A stretch of DNA of 64,000 nucleotides from Arion vulgaris (GCA_020796225.1 CM036753.1:78389441-78453440); one strand, 5' to 3'; shown: positions 23,561 through 36,453, counted from the stretch's first letter. Program-made: numbers and translations. Notes: generated from the letters alone by a model not told the origin.

Positions 23561-24074
23561 CAATCGACACTGCACAAACTGATTGCAAGTTTCATACAAC
23601 CACCACACCTTTAAGAACAACAATTATCTCACTTGAAAGAAAACTATGATGTATAATAACGTCATATGTTCAGAACATGTATATATCCATTCAAGATGTC
23701 AATACTAACTACCAAACTACAGATCACAGTCTTGAGAAATGTTTCATACACTGTGCAATTATTTCAGAGTGCGAGATTGAATAGTCATGAAACTGCTAAA
23801 AAACGATTTTGTCCGTGCACTTATAATCATTCATGCAGTATACACAAAATTACTCCCTCTATGATTTCACAGTATGTGTCTACCACATGACAGTTAGTTG
23901 CTTATACTATACAAAATAATAAATAATGGACTAAGAAAGACTATAGAGTAAAGAACTATAACGAAATGTGAGTCGTTTCGTCGGAAAACTCCACATTAAA
24001 TATGGAATTTGATCGAGACCACTGTCTACGAAACAATTACACTAACCACTATTATCTCGGCTCTAAATAACAAA

Positions 24075-24990
24075 CCAACAGAAATAATACAACAAATAGG
24101 AAACATACCAACAGAAATAATACAACAAATGGAAACATACAACAGAAATAATACAACATGGAAACATACCACAGAAATAATACAACAAATGAAACAATCA
24201 ACAGAAATAATACAACAATGGAAACATACCACAGAAATAATACAACAAATGAACAAACCAACAGAAATAATACAACACATAGAAACATACCAACAGAAAT
24301 AATACAACAAATGGAAACATACCAACAGAAATAATACAACAAATGGGAAACATACAAACAGAAATAATACAACAAATGGGAAACATACCAACAGAAATAA
24401 TAAACAAATGGAAACATATCAACAGAAATAATACAACAAATGGGAAACATACCAACAGAAATAATAATACAAATAGGAAACATACCAACAGAAATAATAA
24501 TACAAATAGGAAACATACCAACAGAAATAATACAACAAATGGGAAACATACCAACAGAAATAATACAACAAATGGGAAACATACCAACAGAAATAATACA
24601 ACAAATGGGAAACATACCAACAGAAATAATACAACAAATGGAAAATACAACAGAAATAATAATACAAATGAAACATATCAAGAAATAATAATACAAATAG
24701 GAAACATATCAACAGAAATAATAATACAAATGGAAACATACCAACAGAAATAATACATACAAATGGAAACATACCAATAGAAATAATAATACAAATGGGA
24801 AACATACCAACAGAAATAATACAACAAATGGGAAACATACCAACAGAAATAATACATACAAATGGAAACATACCAACAGAAATAATATATCAAATAGGAA
24901 ACATACAAAAATAAATACAAGCAAATAGTAAACATACCAATCAGAAATAATAATGAAGTGAAACATACTCTAGATAATAATGCAGATGAA
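24075..24990. repeat. Minisatellite, about 33-bp unit, roughly 28 copies
   Basis: The unit contains AACAGAAATAATACAACAAA then TGGGAAACATACC, with length variants of 29-36 bases. Because 33 is a multiple of three, long frames such as a TEIIQQMGNIP peptide and a minus-strand VVLFLLVCFPF peptide appear. These are repeat artefacts, not membrane proteins. Confidence 0.92.
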
Positions 24991-25366
24991 CATATCAACA
25001 GAAATTAATAAACAATAACCACAATGGGATAGGTCACATCTTGCAGATACAAAATGGACGTGTTATTTTGTAGTCAGTTGTTTATCTAATAGGAAGCTAT
25101 GTCATAATTCAGAGGTCTTCGTGTTCTTTTTGTAGGTCTGGAGAGCTGACATGCAGTCGCATTTGAAGACACATTTGATCCTTTACTCCTTCAGTATCTT
25201 GTGTCATCTAGGATTGTATCTAGGTTCTGCCCTAACGCTTGATGGTTATAATTTAAAAGGTCAAAGAGCGTAGACCGACTTGACCTCATCCCCTGAGTTA
25301 GGCAAGGAAACGAAAGATACCTGACCACGTCATATCCCAGCGATGAGGAACAACTTCTACGGTAGT

Positions 25367-25640
25367 AGCCGCAGTAGCGTAGTTGTTAGTGAACTCACTT
25401 CTTACACTAGTGCTCGGGTTCAATTCCACAGTAGACGTGGAATATTTTCCGACCGCAACGGTTCTCAGGTCGACCCAGCCTCAATTGGGTACCAGGAAAA
25501 GCACTGGAAGTAAAGGTGGGAGGCGTGGTGTTGACCACATCACCCATCGTGTACCGACGGTCAATGAAAAATACGGGTCTAACATAGTATTACTCAATAA
25601 ATCTCGAGGTATGAAAAAGGGTTCCTTTACTTTTCTAAGA
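25367..25640 (+). repeat. S5 SINE, complete head
   Basis: The head GCCGCAGTAGCGTAGTTG is followed by a B-box-like GGGTTCAATTCC. The body shows CTCAGGTCGACCCAGCC, GGTACCAGGAAAAGC and CACCCATCGTGTACCG and ends AGGGTTCCTTTACTTTT. Confidence 0.8.
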
Positions 25641-26150
25641 TAGTATATACGATTATCCAAAAGCATTATTTCATACACACGGTGTTTGAAGATAGTATAT
25701 ACGATTATCCATACAGCATTATTTCATACACACGGTGTTTGAAGATAGTATATACGATTATCCATACAGCATGATTTCATACACACGGTGTTTGAAGATA
25801 GTATATACGATTATCCATACAGCATGATTCCATACACACGGTGTTTGAAGATAGTATACTGATTATCCATACAGCATTATTTCTCCACGACTTATGAAGA
25901 TAGTATATAATTATCCATGAGCATATTTCTAAACGGTGTTGAAGATAGTATATACGATTATCCATACAGCTTATTCAACAGCGTTTGAAGATAGTATATA
26001 CGATTATCCATACAGCATTATTTCATACACACGGCGTTTGAAGATAGTATATACGATTATCCATACAGCATTATTTCATACACACGGTGTTTGAAGATAG
26101 TATATACGATTATCCATACAGCATTATTTCATACACACGGCGTTTGATAT
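25641..26150. repeat. Minisatellite, 53-bp unit, about 9.5 copies
   Basis: The unit reads GAAGATAGTATATACGATTA, then TCCATACAGCATTATTTC and ATACACACGGTGTTT. It starts directly at the 3' end of the S5 SINE. Units near 25850-25980 show scattered single-base losses. Confidence 0.9.
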
Positions 26151-26194
26151 GTACTGTTATTAATGCAAGTTCGCCGTCCACATCATTATATGAA

Positions 26195-26442
26195 ATGAAA
26201 ATCTTGGCATATCCTAAAGGACGTAGCCATCAACCACAGTAAACGAGTCGTTAATTTTCTAGGCACGACTTAAACGTTCAGTAGTTTGCCATTGCTTTCT
26301 GAACGGTGAGGTCTATTTTACCTTTTGTAAAAATCCCACGGAAACGAATTTGCTTCCAAATTTGCCTACCATGGGGTTTGAACCAGGTACGCTTGGGTTT
26401 CGTGATCGAGCTCACTACCACTTGAGCTACAGACGCTCACCA
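26195..26442 (-). repeat. S6 SINE, complete with tRNA-like head
   Basis: On the minus strand the head GGTGAGCGTCTGTAGCTCAA is followed by AGTGGTAGTGAGCTCG and the B-box GGTTCAAACCCC. The body then runs to GATATGCCAAGATTTTCA. The head resembles a true tRNA more closely than other SINEs here but lacks a pairing 3' strand. Confidence 0.75.
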
Positions 26443-26989
26443 TCATTACATACCTACACAGAAGTATCTCTACAGAACTGTAGACACCACATCTCTCTCC
26501 AGACAAACTAATGAATGTGAATTTTATTCATACTACGCAAAACAACTAACAACGTGGAATACAACAAACAGACTAGCACGTTTTCTTCAACCACAGAAAC
26601 CAATTAAAATTCCAACCATTAATTTGTTTAAATTCACATTTTTCACCAGAGGACTATACCTATTTTATTTTTGCCATTACTGCTTCTTCTCGGGTAGCTA
26701 ACAAATACCAGTAATCTGCTCAAACAAGACGTCATTGGTGCATTTGTACTGGTAAACATTCCGATCTCTATAGCAAGAACCATCGCGACCTCATCATGTT
26801 TACGTGGCCTGCAGCTAAAGGTTGCCCATTAGAAAACCAAACATCTATACGCGATTTCGCATCTAAACATGCCTGCTGCTAGAACACGTTATAACACACC
26901 TGTTGAATATATATGTCTATTAGCTTTACTTACCCAGTTTCACATGAGATTTCACTTTGGTTATTTTTACAAACGCAATGGCTCTCAGT

Positions 26990-27215
26990 GGGCGTCTGTA
27001 GCTTAATCCGTAGTGAGTTCGATCACAACCCAAACATACCTGGTTCAAGCTCCTTGGTCAGAAAGTTTGGAAGTAAATTTGTTCGGTGTGGATTTTTACG
27101 AATGGTAAAAATAGACCTCACCGTTCAGAAAGCGATGGTAAACTACCGAACGTGTAAGTGGTGCCTATAAAATGGGCGACTGTGATTTATGGCAAAATTA
27201 TGTAAAGGATATGCC
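26990..27215 (+). repeat. S6 SINE
   Basis: It starts GGGCGTCTGTAGCTTAATC, has TGGTTCAAGCTCC and ATAGACCTCACCGTTCAG, and ends near AAAGGATATGCCACATTTCA. An S5 fragment follows within ten bases. Confidence 0.75.
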
Positions 27216-27221
27216 ACATTT

Positions 27222-27400
27222 CAATGGCCCCCAGGTCGACACAGCTTCAGTTGGGTACCAGAGAAATAGTGGGAAATAAAGATGGTCGGCGTGATGTTGA
27301 CCATATCACCAACCGTTTGCCATATGTCAGAGGTATATACAGGCCTAACTTTAACACCGTATTCACCAACATACCTCATGGTATGAAAACAGATTTCTTT
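27222..27400 (+). repeat. S5 SINE fragment without head
   Basis: It shows CCCAGGTCGACACAGCTTC, GGTACCAGAGAAATAG and ATATCACCAACCGT, ending at a CATGGTATGAAAAC block. It abuts S6 on its 5' side, either by insertion or as a composite. Confidence 0.7.
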
Positions 27401-28729
27401 TTATTTTGTATTTTTATATTTCATTATATTTTATGGAAGAAATATATGATAGAAATATGAGATAACTAAAGTTGTCAGGCGTGTTTTTGATAAGCAAAGA
27501 AATGTTGACCTGATTTTTTAATTGACATTTTCCGTTCACATCCACGTTTTCCCTCGTATACAGCTGCACATGCTCAATGCGCTAGTATAATGGCTGATTA
27601 CACACGCTATGAAATGCATACATTTTAAAATCAACTTTACTACTTCATAACGAAGTAAAGAAAACACGTGAAGAGTTGAAGTTGGTCGCATTAATCAACA
27701 CATTTCTGCAAGAATAAGCTGTCCTAATTTCATGATTCCAGAGTTTGAAATCTTCAAATTTTCATGTGACACGCAAACAATCAGTTTTATAATTAAGATA
27801 TTGGAGTTTACAGTGACAAAATCACTGCACGAGTTGTTTATAAATTGTGTACATATGGTTTGTTCATTTTCTGTCTAGATTCCGAGATCTTACCAACAGA
27901 GCACAGTGGAATTGAGTTGATTTGATCATCAGCGTGTGGTGTTCTTAGTTTTCAATGCAGTCGATTTTTATCCAGCTGAAAATGTGTATCCTGCCTCTAG
28001 GCCTTTCTGAGTTAGAAGAAAAGTTGAAAATCGTCGCCGAGCTACAATGCAAGCGCTTTGCTACCGTGAAAGCTTTCTCTTGTCAGTGAAAGAGACTGAA
28101 TGCACATGGAAAGCCCATTATGTACAAAAACGTCGTTTATAACCAGTTTTCTGTGTTTTATTTTTTACAGAATGCCTGTAAGAATTGTCTATTCTGCATA
28201 TAGCTCCAAATTTTTTTTGTGTACGAAATTCATGCATAAATATCTCTCTTATCTCTGAAGTACCGTAGTGAGTTACTTGTCTAAGCTAAAACTCCACATC
28301 CAAACAAGTGACAGCCATACTTTCTAATCAATCACAGATTTCTACGTTTAGTTCGTTCAATCGCTTCGTAATCTTCATCTAGCAGTTTGCGGAGATTTGT
28401 AGCTTTATTCTACTAACTAAACAGAGCGTATAAATGTAAAGAATGAATGAAATAAGAAAAAAAGCAAACACGCACAAGCATAAGGCTAAAACGATGGACG
28501 AAAACTATTGATTCCGCTATTTAATGAATAGGAAGATGGAAAAAGAGGATTTTGTGGCTCGAGCCCTATTATTTCCCCCCAATGAAGTCTTCAGTAACGA
28601 CGGTTTTTAGCTCTCTTTATATAGGCATTGTTTATATATTTTCATCATTGTTCAATCGGTGTTTGGTATCTGGACTGAGAACTTCACAACTGAATCTTTC
28701 TTCTCAATGAGAAATAGTTTGATTTATTG

Positions 28730-29095
28730 AGAGTGATATGAGGCAGTGGAAAAGAATATGTGTACTTTTGAATGTAAGTGCTACAGAAGAGTTCTCCATA
28801 TACCATGGACAGAGAAGAGAACATATAGATCTATCCAGAAAGAGTTCAAAATCAAAGAAAACTGGTGCTAAAAAATAAGAATGATAATATGGAGGTATTT
28901 TGGACATTTAAAAAGACACGAAGGGTTGGAGAACCATTATGAAGGAGGCATACGACAAGACCAAGGAAAGATGGATTCAGGATGTAACATGATTTGAGCA
29001 TGACGGCTGCAGAGGTGGGACATCTGGCCTGCGAGAGAAATTCCGAAGGCATGTTAGGGTGGCAAAGTCCTGCTCATGACAAGCTATTTGACTAT
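28730..29095 (+). mobile_element. RTE-like LINE 3' end, family B
   Basis: It is collinear with 16430-16720: AGAACATATAGATCTATCC, TATTTTGGACATTTAAAAAG, GATGGATTCAGGATGTAAC, GACGGCTGCAGAGG and GACAAGCTATTTGA. Frames are broken. Confidence 0.65.
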
Positions 29096-29214
29096 GAGGA
29101 TGTTAGGCAAGTAGCAGACCCAGCTCTGCATATCAACGGTGCCAGACGTTATCTATCGTTTCGTTCATGACTTGAGCAATAACAATTATCTACAGTGGTT
29201 GTATATAGTTAGCT

Positions 29215-29320
29215 AACAAAACCCATATCACTGCATTCGGGTAGACCCATAGGTACTCAATTCTCTTTGAGCAGATAGCGAAGAATGTGTATGCTGATGG
29301 TTCCGTACATCGCCAGTTAT
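29215..29320 (-). mobile_element. I/Nimb-like LINE 3' terminal fragment
   Basis: The plus strand ATCACTGCATTCGGGTAGAC, CCATAGGTACTCA and GTATGCTGATGGTTCC match 13085-13160, the 3' end of the long I-like copy. Confidence 0.65.
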
Positions 29321-29884
29321 GTACACGTGTATCTATCCTTTCATGGGTTCTTGTAGACTCATACCACGTTTGATTTCAACCACATGTAATTTTTTTTTCG
29401 TTTCTCTGGTATAACACTTAATAAAATCTCGCCTTGTGATGATTTAATCAATGTATGTGAAACCACGTTCTGATATGTCTACAGCAAAGATGCAATATCT
29501 CCGACTTTTGTCCCAACATATTTCATTTCGTCATGCGTTTTTTGTTCGAGTTCATTCTCCCGGTTGTTTAATGATGGCAAATGTAGTCATCATCATGCCC
29601 CATGCCGACTGGCGTAGGCGACCATGCATCCAAGTGTCTGTCCTTAATACGGAATATAAGTTCAGATGTTGCCATTCTTTCATGCTATGAAGTCAAGCTA
29701 GGTTGTTCATAATTTTTCTTTCTCTCTATCGTCCTTTGTCTCGTCTCCCATTCATTTGTAAATTTGATAACAATTAAATTGAGTTTCACATATATACAAT
29801 ATTGTCAGAACAGCGGCTTTAAATTCTGTTATTTTTTGTTCACATACAACACCAGACTTTCTTTTTATCGTCCCTCTCAGATAT

Positions 29885-29993
29885 CATTAGGAACTCGATC
29901 TCACCTAGAACAGTGGGAAAATAGTCGGAAGAAGCTAAATGAAACGATCTCACCTAGAACAGTGGGAAAATAGTCGGAATAAGCCAAATGAAA
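29885..29993. repeat. Two-copy 49-bp direct repeat
   Basis: GATCTCACCTAGAACAGTGG followed by GAAAATAGTCGGAA occurs twice in tandem with one or two differences. Confidence 0.6.
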
Positions 29994-30084
29994 CGCGATA
30001 TTGAGTACCTTCAGAGCATGAGACGAGCCCACGTAAGTGTTACATAACTATTATAAAAACACTGTTTATACAGTAGAGTAATAC

Positions 30085-30240
30085 ATGCCTGATATAGACG
30101 AGTGGTATCTGGAATATGAACAGGTTGTTAGTGTCAAATGTAGAGCTGGAGGGAGCTGCAGGAGATAGGAAGACTTGGCATGAGTTGGTTGAGGGCCAAT
30201 GCCCCAACCCGGGGTAAAAAGGCAAAGAGAGAGTGTGTCA
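30085..30240 (+). mobile_element. LINE 3' end, family M
   Basis: It shows CTGGAGGGAGCTGCAGGAG, ATAGGAAGACTTGGCATGAG and TTGGTTGAGGGCCAATGCCC, reading LEGAAGDRKTWHELVEGQCP. This is the usual final peptide of RTE-like ORFs (DRxxWHxLV). It ends in a GAGAGAG tail. Confidence 0.65.
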
Positions 30241-30774
30241 AATGATAATTGTTATTTTATCAATGTTGTCTGGTCATGTCGACGATAAAACGATGCTTGA
30301 GTTATCCCGCTTGGTCTCTATGTCAAGCAGTGATCAGATCAATGTGGGAATGGGGCATTACCCCTAGTACCTACAAGAGATTGATCGGTGCGTAATGGGC
30401 TAAATGCCACGATCACGATATCCATTATTAAACGATTATGAACTCTATACATATGTGTGGTACCTGAGTATGTGGAGTTTATTCTCTTGTAAGCTACTGA
30501 CGAAATAAATAAGATGATGAGAGCGTAGTTGCTTTCAGTTCTGCTAGTATGTTTTCGGACTGACAAAGATAGTGCACAGATTAAATGACAACCAGACATG
30601 ATAGAATGCCAGAGAAAAAAGCACGTACGGTTGTAAAGAATCGTCAATATAGTTAGTTGAGGCAAAAATCAGAACGTTGAAGGAAGGAGTACAATAATTT
30701 TTTTTTAAACCAGAGAATTAAAGTGAAGTTCAATAAACAAGAAATGGAAGAAATGTCATGTGAATTAACTAAAC

Positions 30775-30895
30775 TTATGAACATAACTGTGCTTATATGA
30801 ACTAGCTACACGTATGAACATAACTGCTATGAACTAGCAACACTTGAACATAACTGTAGTTATATGAACTAACAGACACTGATGAAATAACTGTT
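30775..30895. repeat. Tandem repeat, about 37-bp unit, 3 copies
   Basis: Units share GAACATAACTG and TATGAACTAGC with small indels. Confidence 0.6.
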
Positions 30896-30939
30896 CTATA
30901 AAAATGAAACTAACAAAATGAGATATAACAGTAGAAATG

Positions 30940-31165
30940 GTACTGACAGGATATTTGTACCCAAGGACGAAAAGGAGGGGTCCTTGCATGGACACCACAG
31001 GGACAGCGAAGAAGGGAACAGCAAAAAAAGTGAGGAGATGTAGGGGCACAGGAGATCAACAATATAAGCAGAGTTAGAAATAGCTAGAGATAGGAAGACT
31101 TGGCATGAGTTGGTTGAGGGCCTATGCCCCAATCCGGGGTAAAAAGGCAAAGAGAGAGAGAAAGA
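30940..31165 (+). mobile_element. LINE 3' end, family M
   Basis: It has CCACAGGGACAGCGAAG, GATAGGAAGACTTGGCATG and TTGGTTGAGGGCC and ends in (GA)n. It parallels 30085-30240. Confidence 0.65.
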
Positions 31166-31244
31166 AAGGGACGTAAAGGAATTGATTAAAAATCAATTAT
31201 CTATAATAATGGTCGGGAAGACATAATAAAAGAGATATAAAATA

Positions 31245-31490
31245 GACGATGGCGATTGGATATGACCTCAGGACAAGAAAAGGAGGGCGGTCAAAACATG
31301 CAATGCAGTGGACACCACACGGACAGCGGAAAGTATAGGGAAAGCAATAAAAAAAAGTGGAAGCGTAGGGGCACATGGAGGCCAACTATTGAAGCAGAGT
31401 TAACAGACATGCATAGGACTAGGTTTGAAGTAGAAAGAACGGGACAAGATCGAAATATTGGATATTTGTTTTCTCTGCTTAGATGTCCTT
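31245..31490 (+). mobile_element. LINE 3' end, family M, diverged
   Basis: The frame from 31256 reads CSGHHTDSGKYRESNKKKWK and then WRPTIEAELTDM. This parallels the ACRGHHxDSEEGKQQKK part of family M just left of it, but the WHELV end is missing. Confidence 0.5.
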
Positions 31491-31667
31491 AGCCTCCACG
31501 TGGATTGATGATGATGATCGATAATGATCTATTTCCTTGTTGCTTCTGGATACAATCAACTTGTGACAACAAAATCCATATTAAGCATAGCTTGTTTTCA
31601 TAAAACGGAAATGAAGAAAAGAAAATGTGTCTGAAATAACAGAACTCATGTTAATTAAGATTAACTC

Positions 31668-32085
31668 ATTTATTGATAGGACCATCATCACTGCACTTCG
31701 GTGAATAACCATGTGTGTTTCGATCTCGTTCTTGCACAGAAAAATATCAACGAAAGTGCACAAAATTCGTAGCAACTGAGAGGGCCCAAATGTAATTTGT
31801 ATGTTGGTGAAAATTGGTGTCGAATTGTTTAATTTAATGAATTGTCTGGTGCAGTAGTTTTGTTTCCTACTCATATTAATGTTCCCAACTGTCAAATGTT
31901 CTTTTACGTTCTCAACATGAACACGGGACCAACGTTTTATCGTCCGAATCCGATAGAACAAGAAGCTCGATCTTACCTTAATTAAGATCAGGGATCACTG
32001 GGAACATAACCCTATCACTCAACGTAGAGAACTAACCAAGTACCTTTGGAGCGAGAGACGGTCACCTTACCTCCACGCGACATAC
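31668..32085 (-). repeat. S2 SINE, minus strand
   Basis: The reversed tail and body are seen as TTGATAGGACCATCATCACT, GAATAACCATGTGTGTTTCG and CGTTTTATCGTCCGAATCC, with the tRNA-like head near 32040-32085. Confidence 0.7.
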
Positions 32086-32402
32086 CCCTTCCCCCAATTA
32101 GGAACAAAGGCTCTATGTAAATGTAAATATAATCTGTAAACAATGAACTACATAAATTGGACAATATCGATCAGAGAGAACAAAGAACTACTTGTGGATT
32201 GACAGAAGAAAATAATATTTCTGCTCCTGATAAGGCGACAAAAATCGATAAGCCAAATTTGGGATTTGCTGATTGAATCTCTCATCCCTTAAATAGAATC
32301 ACAAGACATTCCGTGTCCCTGGGGTAGAGAAGAAGAGAATACACGGAGGAGAGAACGTCAGATATACAGAACATACTTATTAAGTTGCACTATTTCGTTT
32401 AG

Positions 32403-32426
32403 TGTGTGTGTGTGTGTGAGTGTGTG
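32403..32426. repeat. GT microsatellite
   Basis: A (GT)n run with one GAG interruption. Confidence 0.85.
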
Positions 32427-32789
32427 GTGCGGTGCATCCAGTATTAAAGAGTCAGGTTTGGCTTCGCCAAGTCTTAGGCAGTCCCCAGACTGAATGCAAG
32501 GCATCAGGTTTGCGTTTCGCTTTGTCGGGTCGCAGATTTTTCAACCTGTCCTGACCAGACGAACTAGCCGGTAGCTATGGTAACGATAGTATATATGCCT
32601 TGCTGTTACTGAACGTTATTGCGTGTTTATTATTTAGAGCCGGTGAGTTTACCACTCTTTAGTAACCAATGTCAAGTTTGCCCAGTGCCCCGTGGTTTGT
32701 AGATGTTCTCATTTGTGCCTGAGTATGTTATTTCTCTGTACATGAAGCGCCTGGTGGTCCCATTTGATAAACATGGAGCCTTTAGTATT

Positions 32790-33560
32790 TGAATATGTAT
32801 TTTACTATATGTTTGTCTCTATTTTACTATACGTTTGTCGTCTATTTTACTATGTTGTCATATATTTTACTATATGTTTAGTCATATATTTTACTTTTGA
32901 TTGTCATTATTTTACTATATGTTTGTCGTATATCTGACTATATGTTTGGTCTATTTACTTGATTGTGTCCTATATAGTTGATAGTATGTTGTCTTATATT
33001 TTACCTCATGGTCAAATGTTTAATATGCTCGTCATTTTTTCTAGTCTTGGTCTATATCATACGATAAAGTTGAAATTTACTATAAGTTGATATATCTTCC
33101 TATATGGAGATATAATTACGTACATTAGCATATGTTTACAGTTTTAGTAATTTACAATGTTAGTCAATACATTGTTGCCATATATTTAACAAGTTGGTAA
33201 AACTGATTTTTCACGTAAAAATGTTTTCAGCATTTTAAATTTTGTCTGAGTTGAATAGTTGCATATATTTTATATATGTTTGTCATGTATTATATGTAAT
33301 TATCGTATATTTACTATATGTTTGTCTATATTTTACTATATGTTTGTCATATATTTTACTATATGTTTGTCATATATTTTACTATATGTTTGTCATATAT
33401 TACTATTGTTTGTCTTATATTTTACTATATGTTTGTCTATTTTGACTATATGTTGGTCATATATTTTGACTATATGTTTGTCATATATTTTTACTACATG
33501 TTTGTCGTCTATTTGACTATATTTTTTGTCTTTCATACTATCATGTTTGTATATTTACTA
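32790..33560. repeat. Minisatellite, 23-bp unit, decayed on the left
   Basis: The unit is TATATTTTACTATATGTTTG plus TCA. It is regular at 33300-33500 and progressively degenerate from 33230 leftwards. Tyr/Ile/Phe-rich open frames here are repeat artefacts. Confidence 0.85.
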
Positions 33561-33984
33561 TCAAATTCTGTTCAACTATCACATTGTTTTACAAGTCTTT
33601 CAATGGTCAGGTACACCTGTCTGCCTTTGTACCCGATGAAGAGTGATTATAATGCTGTATGAGATTTATAGTTTGTGAGATCATTTTGAACACTTGTATT
33701 ATTGTATTGTTTTCATGTCTCCTTTTCAATTCATAAAGTTGATGAACATTTAATTAATCTATGCAAAAGCTTCTATATTCTTCTTCTAACCAGGGCTGCA
33801 AGTTTTCACTCTTGGGCAGAAAGACTCTATATATGAACAGCCCGTGTACGTTTAGAACAAAAACAGGTCTGTCAGAATTGTTCCACGTTCGGTAAGAAGT
33901 AAGACAAGAATTCGTTCTATCACCACTGTTTTAATCACATCATTGAAGGGAACAACTTTAGGGAACTCTAAATCGAATGCCTTT

Positions 33985-34740
33985 TTGTCGACGATTAGGC
34001 AATCATATCAACAACAGGCGAACAGCTACAGCAACACATTAACAGACTAAAGTTAACATGCAATAAATATAATATGAGAATAAACACCGACCAAGCAGAA
34101 CTAATGACATTCGCCAGAGAGGAACAACCAATATCTCCATCGATAAAGACTTAACATAACTAGGGAGCATGTTTTCAGCAAATGGAAGAGCAATTAACGA
34201 AATCCAACATAGATGCCGTAAAGCAAACCAAATCATAAGACAAATGACACCAATTTTGAAATGCAAATATGTCACCATGAACACTAAAAGAGCATTGTAC
34301 AACACAATCTTTTTCCCAAAATTATGCTATCAGTGGACGTTATTATGCTACCAGGTATACAATACCTGGACGCTGACATCAAACGATAGAAGAAAATTAG
34401 TCACGACAGAGATGAAGTGTCTAAGCAGGAAGTTAGGAGTATCAAGAAGAGACCAGTTTAGAAATGAAGACCTCGTGAAAAAAGTGGTAGATCAGTACTA
34501 AACTTCAAGAAACAACAAATTAAATAGTTGGGTCACATAAACAGATTACTAACAGATAGTGCGCATCAAAGAGCAATGCTGCTCCGATAGAGTGGATACA
34601 AAACAAAAGACTGACCGCGCAAAAGCTGGAGCATAGAAATAACAAAGACAGTGAAAAACACCAGTTATGAAGCCCACACAAAAGTCCGTTCCAGAAATCT
34701 CTTCTTATCCTGACGCTGTGATGGATCACATAATTAGAGA
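33985..34740 (+). mobile_element. RTE-like LINE 3' part, family A
   Basis: This is the longest family A copy. It begins in the RT thumb (TTGEQLQQHINRLKLTCN, MRINTDQAELMTFARE), continues INEIQHRCRKANQIIRQM, MNTKRALYNTIF, then LGVSRRDQFRNEDL and the arginine-rich tail to 34740. Frames shift near 34155, 34345 and 34500. The catalytic YADD region is just missing at the left edge. Confidence 0.75.
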
Positions 34741-34952
34741 ACAGAACGAAAGCACTGATTTTGAGGTTGTTAGTCTGAGATGTTGGATGCTTCCAGAAAC
34801 TCGTGTCTGCAATTCTTGAAAGATAGCGTATTTTATAGCATGCAAATGTCTGAGATCATAATGCGATCGTTGTCTGTGCAAGCGATATAGTCAGAGGAAG
34901 TAGTGGTGTTTATGAAGTGGATGGTAGGTAAGTAAGGAAGCGTTGAAAATTG

Positions 34953-35232
34953 GTAATCATTGATCACAAGTTATACAATAGCTATGTAGTAATCATTTAT
35001 CACAAGTTATACAATAGCTATGTAGTAATCATTTAGCACAAGTTATACAATAGCTATGTGGTAATCATTGATCACAAGTTATACAATAGCTATGTGGTAA
35101 TCATTTAGCACAAGTTATACAATAGCTATGTGGTAATCATTTAGCACAAGTTATACAATAGCTAGTGTAATCATTTAGCTAGTTATCAATAGCATGTGTA
35201 ATCACAAGTTATACAATAGCTATGTGAATCAA
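34953..35232. repeat. Minisatellite, 36-bp unit, about 8 copies
   Basis: The unit is GGTAATCATTTAGCACAAGT then TATACAATAGCTATGT. The last two or three units have many single-base losses. Confidence 0.9.
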
Positions 35233-35539
35233 GAAATGAAAGAATATCGCACATTCCAGGAAAGATGGACAGCGGATTATTTCTTCATTCTGTATCACGA
35301 TAACCCTGAGTTAATCTTAATAACACATTGCGCATTGCAGTTAGCCAAACAACATTAGATTAGGACAGATTTATGCAGGAAGTTCAAAATAATCTACATA
35401 AAATCATTTATAATTTATTGTTCATTTCTCTTTCTATCTCCCTCTCTCCATCCTTCAATCTATATATCTCTCTCATTCCCGTTCCACTACGTAATATTAT
35501 TTCTACATTATAATATATATTCTTATGCGCTTGGTCAGA

Positions 35540-35745
35540 GTTCCATTTCACAGTTTGCGTGAAATAAGTTTCCGTCCGTAATGGCTCTCAGGTCGACCCA
35601 GCCTCAACTGGGTACCAGAAGCAATGGGAAGTAAAGACAGCTGACGTGACGTTGACCACATCACCCATCATGTGCCGACGGTAAAAGAAATATGGACATA
35701 ACACTGTATTCCCCCAATAAACCTTGCAGTGTGAAACAGGATTTA
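35540..35745 (+). repeat. S5 SINE, head-truncated
   Basis: It shows CTCAGGTCGACCCAGCCTC, GGTACCAGAAGCAATGG, CACCCATCATGTGCCG and a final GTGTGAAACAGGATTTA. Confidence 0.75.
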
Positions 35746-35969
35746 TATTTTTGTATTATCTTGTTCATGCTAATTAATTAATTTATAGAAGATTTTCAAA
35801 ATATGATGTATCCGGCCCTCTGCCTCCTATTGTGTTTTAGGTCCGGAGCTTTCATTCTTCTAGGTGGATGGATTATCAGTAGACTACCGTCGTGCACACA
35901 GTTTTGAGAGAATGTACACCCTCTCTATTTTTCAGTATAATGTTACTATGGTGAGTTTACTATACGTCC

Positions 35970-36160
35970 AAGGCGATGAATGGGAATGTAACTAAATGTA
36001 ACATGTCTTCACCACGGAGAAGATGGATTCAAGATGTATCTGATGGTTTGAACATGACGGCTGCAGAGGCACGACATCTGGCCTATGAGAGAGAGAGAAA
36101 TTCCGGAGAACTGTTGGGGTGGCAAAGTTCTGCTCAGGACAAGCTATTTAATGATAAATA
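35970..36160 (+). mobile_element. RTE-like LINE 3' end, family B
   Basis: The frame reads SSPRRRWIQDVSDGLNMT, AAEARHLAYERERNSGELLG and WQSSAQDKLFN. It is one of the better preserved family B tails. Confidence 0.7.
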
Positions 36161-36364
36161 CGTCTTCAGGTTTCTTATCACGTAATAGTAGAATCAGTTG
36201 TTAGCACGGGAGCATGTTTTCCTAACACCTGGATATACTTTTGATCTAACTCAAGTCTTGCCACTAGCAGGTCTAACTGTCACGTTCTTAAAACATTAAT
36301 CATGCTACAGGGATTAGTGTCGAGTACCTAGGTCGTCACAAAGACTACAACCAAAATATAATGA

Positions 36365-36453
36365 ATGAAGAGCGTAGCATATTCTTTACATGTAGTCACC
36401 ATTAACTACAGTAAACGAGTCGTTGATTTTCTAGCCACCACTCATACGTTCAG
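36365..36453 (-). repeat. S6 SINE, part left of an S5 insertion
   Basis: It contains AACTACAGTAAACGAGTCG, TTGATTTTCTAGCCACCAC and the target site ACTCATACGTTCAG. It resumes at 36741 after the S5 insertion. Confidence 0.8.

Noticed and set aside
24075..24990. CRISPR-like regular spacing of repeats
   Set aside because: Units are contiguous with no unique spacers, in an animal genome.
24026..24998. Several overlapping open frames of 100-214 codons rich in Cys, Phe, Val and Ile, looking like membrane proteins
   Set aside because: They are translations of a 33-bp minisatellite. The period is a multiple of three, so frames stay open on both strands.
26400..26442. Possible minus-strand tRNA gene
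   Set aside because: It is the head of an S6 SINE. The sequence after the B-box does not pair with the 5' end.
31581..31961. 126-codon minus-strand frame
   Set aside because: It is mostly S2 SINE sequence. Similar frames occur in other S2 copies.
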